Shown piece by piece: positions 58,222-64,000 of a DNA stretch of 64,000 nucleotides (its first letter is position 1; every line of letters begins with the position of its first letter). Under the pieces are notes generated by a model. That model worked only from the letters and a program-made list of their open reading frames with translations. It ran no database searches and was not told the DNA's origin. The DNA comes from Sphaerulina vaccinii (Eukaryota > Ascomycota > Dothideomycetes > Mycosphaerellales > Mycosphaerellaceae), in assembly GCA_022570795.1 (NCBI GenBank), contig JAKUDP010000003.1, positions 1,984,001-2,048,000 of the forward strand, read 5' to 3'. The position numbers and the translations under genes are program-made.

Positions 58222-58950
58222 TCAAATGCCAGGAGTGAAATCGCTTCCGTCGGAATCCTCCGCCAAGTACTCGCGTGTGGCGACCGCCTTGCCCTTGCCA
58301 TCCACGACACTATCTCTGCCCTTTTCTGGGCTTTGATTTCCAGCTCCATTGCTCTCCGGTGCCGTGGTTTGAGCAGTTTTGCCGGAAGCTGAAGCCTTGA
58401 CAGCGGTGAACGCTGCCTCGAGGCCGTCATCGGACTCCTCGCCGCCATTGGCAGCCTCTATAGCTTCATCTTCACTGCTACCTGGATCCGTGTAGGTCTT
58501 GCGAGTCACTGAACGACGGCTTGGAGTGGCGCGCTTGGGCAGCGGCGTGTGTAAATCTAGCTTTTCTTCCTCGTCATCGTCGTCTTCGTCGCGAGTAGAT
58601 GGCCTCTGGCGCTTGCTGCTTCCGCTTGGTGTCTCGAAAGCGTTTGTGCGCTTCTTGGAAGTCGTGGCCTTGGTCGTACTCTTGGGTGTGGAGAACGACT
58701 GCTTTACACTGCCATCGGCGCCTTTCAGATCCCTCTTGAGCTTTGCGACATGTTCGAGTATGGCCTTTGGTGTAGGCTTGAAGTCTTCATCGGCTGTATC
58801 GCTATCAGTATATGCCACAATTGAAGTCTGAATTGACGTACCGAACTTCTCAGCCCATCTTCTGGAGATGTCTGGAAAGTCGATCTTAGTGTTGCCGATG
58901 ATGAGCAGCAGTAGGTGCTGATCTCTCTCTGCGGTCCATCTCTTAGCCAT
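58222..58950 (-). CDS. Myb/SANT-like nuclear protein with acidic Ser-rich tail
   Basis: Fungal-type protein whose N-terminus (MAKRWTAERDQHLLLLIIGN, then DFPDISRRWAEKFG and TPKAILEHVAKLKRD) has the Trp-containing helical pattern of a short Myb-like DNA-binding module. The rest (to 242 residues) is low-complexity: Lys/Thr/Ser, an acidic run DEDDDDEEEK and many SP/TP sites, with basic stretches that could be nuclear signals. An optional 48-bp intron (58841-58794, GTACGT...ATACAG) lies between RWAEKFG and the TPKAI part. It keeps the frame and would tighten the Myb-like domain. It lies next to a second gene with a similar N-terminal module. Confidence 0.6.
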   Translation of the reverse strand: MAKRWTAERDQHLLLLIIGNTKIDFPDISRRWAEKFGTSIQTSIVAYTDSDTADEDFKPTPKAILEHVAKLKRDLKGADGSVKQSFSTPKSTTKATTSKKRTNAFETPSGSSKRQRPSTRDEDDDDEEEKLDLHTPLPKRATPSRRSVTRKTYTDPGSSEDEAIEAANGGEESDDGLEAAFTAVKASASGKTAQTTAPESNGAGNQSPEKGRDSVVDGKGKAVATREYLAEDSDGSDFTPGI

Positions 58951-59664
58951 TCTTGGAGCTGGTTGTCGATCTGAGAGCGTGGTCAGCAGTGAGACATGAG
59001 AGATGTGCTACCAATCGCACAGCCAGGGAGAAGTTCTTACAATTGGCGGAACTGTGTGAAAGTTTGTGAAGGTATGGTGAGGTTACAAATTGAGAGGAAG
59101 TAGAAGATGAATTGAAGAGCAACTTCGAAGGTAGCTCCGGGAGAAGGGGACCAGTGAACGGGCGAGATCTGCTGAAGTGAGGTTTCGGCGCTGCAGCTTT
59201 CACATAGCAACGACCTCACATGCTTTGGCATAGCAACAGGCAGTCGCGAGATCCTCAACTTCACATCTGATGGGAGCTGATCAGTTCATGGCCGGAATCA
59301 GAATCAGTTGCTCGTCTCACACAGCTTCACGTCCTTTCACGCGGTACGACCTGTAATTCGCATTCCTGGTGAAGTTAATGCATACAAGCAACAGGGATAC
59401 AGCAAGGACCTGGGTTGTATGAAGATGTAGGGTCTCTCACTGCAGTGCTTCGCGATTTCATAGTCTCACCACGCCGCTATGGAAGCTATCAGCCATGGGC
59501 TGGCAAAGGTTCAGAAAACGGAGAGGCTTGAGAGAGGAAATATCTCATTTTGTAACACTGCCGCTTCACGCCTGACGCCCATAGTTGATTCGAAGTCCTG
59601 TCTGAGAAGACTTGGGAGATGATCCTGCTTCCCTCGTATCGTATCATCATCAATCTCTCAGGCA
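58951..59664. other. Region between two Myb-like genes
   Basis: About 700 bases: promoter of the 58950 gene and 3' side of the 60664 gene, both on the minus strand. No separate gene recognised. Confidence 0.5.
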
Positions 59665-60664
59665 TCACAAGAAATCGCTGCTGAGATGATCATCGTCAAA
59701 GTTGACGCCGAAGTCTCCGTATCCTCCACCAAGCCCATCATCGCCGCCGAAGTGGCTTGGAATGTCCTCGAAGCTGGCCTCGATAGCCTCCTCCTTGATA
59801 GCCTTCTTGCGGTTCTTTGGGGTGGAGTTCTTGGAGATGCGGCCATTGCTCACAGCTAACGATATAGAGTCAGTGATGTTCAGTATTGAGATCTGGCATT
59901 GTGTAAGATGACTTACTAGAGAGTGCATCTTTCTTTGGTGTGCTCTTGGGAGTGCTCTTCTTTGGAGTGCTATTGGCCTTGCGTCCAACAATGGACTCGT
60001 CGCGATCGCCTCTCTCGACTTCCTCCTTGAGGACGGCAGCTTCCTTCTTGATCTTCCTGAATCGATTCTCGATGGTGTCGTATGTGGTACCTAAAAATAG
60101 TAGGTGGAAGGGTTAGCAAGTATCTCTGATAACGCAGGCTGTCTCAATCAATGTCTGTCCTCAAGCTCAGCGCCTAAGTGGGTGAGACGTCGAAGAGATG
60201 GCATGCCTTCTGCCTACTACTTTACTTACCGAAGTGCAGTGCAACTTGCTATAAGTGATCACTCAAATATCAGCAAGTATCGCTATAGATAGCTGTTCAA
60301 TGCCCACTTGGAGGCTATAGGCATTGGAGAAGGGACGTGGAGGTGAGAGTTTCTTCTGACGAGTTCCATTCATACCTTGTAGTCGATCTAGAAGATGGTT
60401 AGCACAGTATACATGCGAACAATAGGAAGACATAGACCAACCTTGACACCTGTGGCGATGATGGCGGCTACGACGCGCTGCCAGGTCTCTTGACTATCCC
60501 AGTTGACTGTGCCTAAAGGTAGGAGGGTTAGCAAGTATCTCTGAAAACGCACGCTGTCTCATTAGTGTCTATTCCCAAGCTTGACGTCTTAGTAAGTGCG
60601 AGCTTGGTGAGACACTGCAGGGAGGTCAGGCCTTCTGCCTACTACTTTGCTTACCTTTCGCCAT
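59665..60664 (-). CDS. Small Myb/SANT-like nuclear protein, six exons, two ILE introns
   Basis: A 158-residue protein from exons 60664-60655, 60512-60442, 60387-60376, 60248-60230, 60090-59917 and 59855-59665. The N-terminus, MAKGTVNWDSQETWQRVVAA, then GVKIDYKQVALHFG and TTYDTIENRFRKIKKEA, is a Myb/SANT-like helical module. The tail has Ser/Thr-Pro-Lys repeats (STPKKSTPKSTPKK), then a Gly/Asp-rich acidic end. It has five introns in a 477-nt coding sequence, with exons as short as 10, 12 and 19 bases. Introns 1 and 4 are introner-like elements, and intron 3 (127 bp) may be a degraded one. Probably nuclear; targets unknown. All phases close, which supports the model. Confidence 0.75.
60091..60229 (-). 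mobile_element. Introner-like element, intron 4 of the Myb-like gene
   Basis: 139 bp. In gene orientation it starts GTAAGTAAAGTAGTAGGCAG and ends with GAGATACTTGCTAACCCTTC, then CACCTACTATTTTTAG, clearly the same family as 53772-53920, with a diverged middle. Terminal inverted repeats (60206-60223 against about 60095-60111) remain recognisable. Confidence 0.85.
60249..60375 (-). mobile_element. Possible degraded introner-like intron 3 of the Myb-like gene
   Basis: 127 bp, longer than ordinary introns here. It contains CGATACTTGCTGATATTTGA, resembling the ILE block AGATACTTGCTAACCCTT, but has little other similarity. Confidence 0.3.
60513..60654 (-). mobile_element. Introner-like element, intron 1 of the Myb-like gene
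   Basis: 142 bp, near-identical to the rhamnogalacturonase intron 6.7 kb away: the first 24 bases are identical, and the block from CTGCAGTGTCTCAC to TTGCTAACCCT has a single mismatch. A short deletion near the acceptor (ACCTTTAG in place of ACCTACTACTTTTAG) truncates the 3' inverted repeat. The insertion lies 10 bases after the A of the start codon. Confidence 0.9.
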
Positions 60665-61738
60665 CTTGGTCGGAGTTGTGGTGGGTTGAATTGCTGTTGT
60701 AAGTTTCGTCTGGTACTGTGCTGCCTACGTTAGGTTGCAAGTGTTGTTGGGCGAGAGTAAGATGTGATCGTATTTGAGGGAGAATCTTGGAGCGAAGTGA
60801 AGCTTTGTGGCAGGACCGTTGAAGATCGTGTCCGTTGCTACGAGAATTCAAGTGGAATCTCACGTTGCCTCACAATTGTCAACGAATTCATCACGACAAT
60901 AACTCTTGGACCAACGGACCAGGAGACTACCTGCGCACATCTCACAATTGATAGGTGTACAGGACATATCGGACGACTCCCCGAGGCTAGGTCTAGGTTG
61001 ATGGGTGTTCAATGTAGAAATAAAGGTCTTATCGCGAATTGCACAACTATTTCTGCAAGCACTTAACGCGATCCAACGTGTTCTCACAGCTGTTCACGTC
61101 TCCTCTCCAAACCTTATAGCAATGTGCCTAGCTGCCAACCAGGATTGTGCTAGGTCTCCCAGCGAATCGTTCGAAGTTTCACATATTGTCCTGCAGCCGC
61201 TTCGAGTCCACCAGGAGTCCACCATTGTGAGTCACATCAGATCGAGCGATGTCGAGTAAAGTCTTAAGGGAAATGGTGATGATGATCGAGAGAGGAGGAA
61301 GAGGAATTTGGGAGAGCAACTGTGCAGGGAAGTGAAGTCAACTCGGAGAAAAGTGGAGCACGGAGTTTGAAGATTCAACGAGAACGCGAGAACGCGTCCA
61401 CTTTCTTCTCATCAACCTGCACCTTTCAACAACTACAAGTACGACAGTCTATGACGCCGGTCGCTGCCAGCAAGGCCGCGAGCATGCATCATGATAATGA
61501 CTCGCCTTGATTGAGGAATTTCGCCTCTGAAAGCGTATAACGATATCCTGGAAGAACGACGCGTCCTGCAGGAACGAACGCGAACTCCGCAGCACAGATG
61601 AGCTACCACCTTCCGCATCTGCATCCTGCAGCCTAGCCTGTATCTCCAGAGCTGTGGGTATAAAGCTGATTGCTTGTCCATTTACAACATCAAATTCGCA
61701 ATTTCCGAGTACTTCGTTGCGAGCTCCAGATTCGAATA
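60665..61738. other. Divergent region, Myb-like gene / S9 peptidase
   Basis: About 1.07 kb containing the promoters of both genes. AG-rich around 61280-61400. No gene recognised. Confidence 0.5.
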
Positions 61739-63881
61739 ATGGCCGAGAGCAGGAAGAGAGACGAATCCAAGCAGCTCATTCAAGATCTGTGCAACCTCGA
61801 AGTACCATCAGTCATTAGAGTCTCGCCGGACACCAAGCATGTTCTGTATGCAACCAATCTAAGTCACACCCATAGGAATGGAAAGAATTCCGTCTCTACT
61901 CTGTGGCTTGCAGACATTGGCAAGGAGAACTCGTCCAAACAGCTCGCGTCAGGAAACGTCAAGGACTACCACCCGCGCTGGCATCCTGATGGGAATAGCA
62001 TTGCTTTCATCTCGGATAGAGCCAAGCCTGGCGAGCAGTGGGCGATATACCTCTGGAATTGCAAGAACGGAGTACCTTTTGGCGAGCCCCATGCGATCAC
62101 AGATACCGACAACGAGCGCACGATAGCTTCTTTCGAGTTCTCTCCAGATGGCAAATACATTGGCTTTCTTTGCGCCGATGCAGAGACCTCAGAGCACAAG
62201 GCTCGCAAGGAGAATGGGGAAGACTGGAATGTCTGGGGCGAGGAGTGGGTTAATGTACGCCTACGTACGATAGATCTAGAGACCAATAAAGCGGTCCGCC
62301 ATGCTGGCAAAACCCAGGGATCTAGGGAATTCAATGATCATGTCACTGCACTTTGCTGGCATAGTGATAGTCGGTCTTTGGCGGTTGTCCACAGGAGGAC
62401 GTCACACATCGAAGAACCCTTCTTGTCTGGCTCGAAGATAAGCCTGGTGCAGCTTGCGACTGCAGGCACTTCTGCTGAGGGGATGAAAACTTGGACTGTT
62501 CATGAGCTCCTCAGCATTCCCAACGCGATTCCAAGCATTGCTTGGGGTCCCGAGGAAAAGCTCTACTTCGTTGGCGGAACGCCAATCGACAAAACATGTG
62601 GCGGCACACTGGTATATTCGATCTCAATCGAGTCTTGCAAGCCACTGAGAGTTGCGTTTGGAGCCATGGACGATGCGAAAGAAGTGATCGCCATCAATGG
62701 AGAGGTGTTGACCTATGTTGAACACGGTCTGCATGACAACCTTGTCATGCTTCCTAACAAATCTTTGATCAGCAGAGCCCAGAGCATCCAGGCATACCAT
62801 GCTGGCTTTCCACCTGGTACTGATGAGGTGACCATTGCCATCTGTACATCTGATGTCAACAGTCCTCCCGAAGTCTTCTCAACTACAGCCTCAAGTGGAG
62901 ATCTGGTCCGTCTCTCTAACCATGGCGCAAGGTTCAGGAATGACATGTTCGGCTCATGTCATTTCTTCTCGTGCAGATCGAGGGACAATGAAGTCGACTT
63001 GGACGGTGTTTTCCTGACTCCAGGTCCAGCTCCGCCTGCTAAACCTCAACCTGTGGTGGTACTGATACACGGAGGTCCGACTGCGAGAAGTACCAACGCA
63101 TTCGAAGCTTACCCGTTCTACTGGACACCTTTCTTGTTGAAGCATGGGTACTCTGTCGTCCTCACCAATTACCGCGGAAGCTCTGGCAAAGGAGAAGCCT
63201 TTGCTTCCTATAGCTTGAGGGGTGTAGGCAAAGTCGACTACGACGACGTTGTCACTATAACGAATCGCGCCATCGAGTTGAACTACGCCGACAAAGACCG
63301 TCTTATGGTCGGTGGGATAAGTCAAGGAGGCTTTTTGACGTACCTGTGTAGCACCAGGAATGGCTCGCCGTATCCCTGGAAGTTCCGTGCAGCTATGCCT
63401 CTCAATGGAATCACGGATACAGACACAATGGCACTCACGTCAGATCTTGGTGCCTCCCTAGAGACTGAGCTGAATGCCGGCAGAGCCCCTTGGAATATGC
63501 CGAAGAAATTCACTGGTAATCGACAGGCCAGCGCTATCTGGGAAGTCGACGCAGCAGTGCAAAACGCCAGGAAGGAGGGCTCACAGACCGTACCTCCAAT
63601 GCTTATTCTGCACAGTGAAGCAGACGAACGTTGCCCACACGAACAAGGAGTGGGCATGCGTCGAGCTCTGACGTATCATGGTCTGCCATATGAGTTTGTA
63701 ACGTACCCACGCCAGGATCACATATTGCTTGAGCAAAAGTTTTGGATTGATATGGCTGAAAGGTGAGTACCGATCAATTGTGACAAGCGTCCGAGATATA
63801 TGCTGATTCTTGATCTTTATCATTTATAGGATGCTGCGCTGGTGCGATACATACATCGGCGATCGAGAGGCAAGTGTCTAG
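61739..63881 (+). CDS. S9-family serine peptidase, acylaminoacyl-peptidase / DPP-like
   Basis: Prolyl-oligopeptidase-clan enzyme that probably removes acylated residues or dipeptides from peptides. Exons 61739-63762 and 63830-63881 (67-bp intron) give 691 residues. The N-terminal half is a beta-propeller with repeated WD-like strands (DYHPRWHPDGNSIAFISDRA, FEFSPDGKYIGFLCADAET). The C-terminal alpha/beta-hydrolase domain has VVVLIHGGPTARS, TNYRGSSGKGEAF, nucleophile GGISQGGF (Ser528), Asp629 in SEADERCP and His661 in YPRQDHILL. No signal peptide follows the chosen Met (MAESRKRDESKQL), so it is probably cytosolic; an in-frame Met at 61670 would add 23 residues. It may be the fungal acylaminoacyl-peptidase-type enzyme rather than secreted DPP5. 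Confidence 0.9.
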
Positions 63882-64000
63882 ACGTGGCGGCTATATGCAG
63901 CTGTGCACCTATGTTGAGTAAGCCATTTGAGCTTGCTGACAAACACGCCACCGCAGCCACGGTCCTTCTAAGCCCTCCATAACCATACATTTGCAATCAG

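Overview
The window looks like nuclear DNA of a filamentous ascomycete, most probably a plant-associated Dothideomycete of the Mycosphaerellaceae type. The reasons are many short GT-AG introns (about 48-76 bp), well-spaced monocistronic genes on both strands, an iterative type I polyketide synthase, secreted plant-cell-wall enzymes, and a family of near-identical long introns that match the introner-like elements (ILEs) known from Mycosphaerella-like fungi. The genus is inference. I saw no tRNA, rRNA, CRISPR array or transposase gene.

Layout. 1-8 kb is housekeeping: the 3' part of glycyl-tRNA synthetase with a tandemly duplicated last intron and exon, HAP5 (CCAAT-binding complex), a cytosolic-type malate dehydrogenase and TRS33 (TRAPP). 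8-9 kb holds an unrecognised small gene. 8.9-22.8 kb is a small secondary-metabolite locus: an NmrA-like reductase, a 14-TM efflux pump and, divergent from them, a 2932-residue PKS ordered KS-AT-DH-CMeT-KR-ACP-C, with no enoylreductase and a terminal NRPS-type condensation domain (LovB-like). 22.8-31.5 kb is rich in secreted hydrolases: an AstE/AspA-like M14 hydrolase, an M14 carboxypeptidase, an SGNH hydrolase fused to a fibronectin-III-like region, an F-box-like protein and a tannase/feruloyl esterase. 31.8-40.2 kb has small hypotheticals, TAF6, a small membrane protein, a Cys-rich secreted protein with an in-frame UGA in its signal peptide, and a monocarboxylate-type MFS carrier. 40.2-47.0 kb is a gene-poor tract in front of a Zn2Cys6 regulator. 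51.6-63.9 kb carries GTR1 (TORC1 pathway), a rhamnogalacturonan hydrolase, a Rossmann-fold protein, two Myb/SANT-like nuclear proteins and an S9 acylaminoacyl-peptidase-like enzyme.

The strongest unusual signal is the ILE family. Introns of 112-149 bp in unrelated genes (rhamnogalacturonase, a Myb-like gene twice, glycyl-tRNA synthetase twice through the duplication, and a degenerate copy in the M14 carboxypeptidase) share sequence. Two of them, 6.7 kb apart on opposite strands, are almost identical. The best-preserved copy has 18-bp terminal inverted repeats just inside the splice sites, as expected of a MITE-like element that lands pre-equipped to be spliced. Other points for a second look are two in-frame UAG codons followed by 89 further open codons in HAP5, and the LovB-like PKS locus. 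Gene models were derived by hand from splice consensus and reading phase; every multi-exon model given with coordinates closes in frame.
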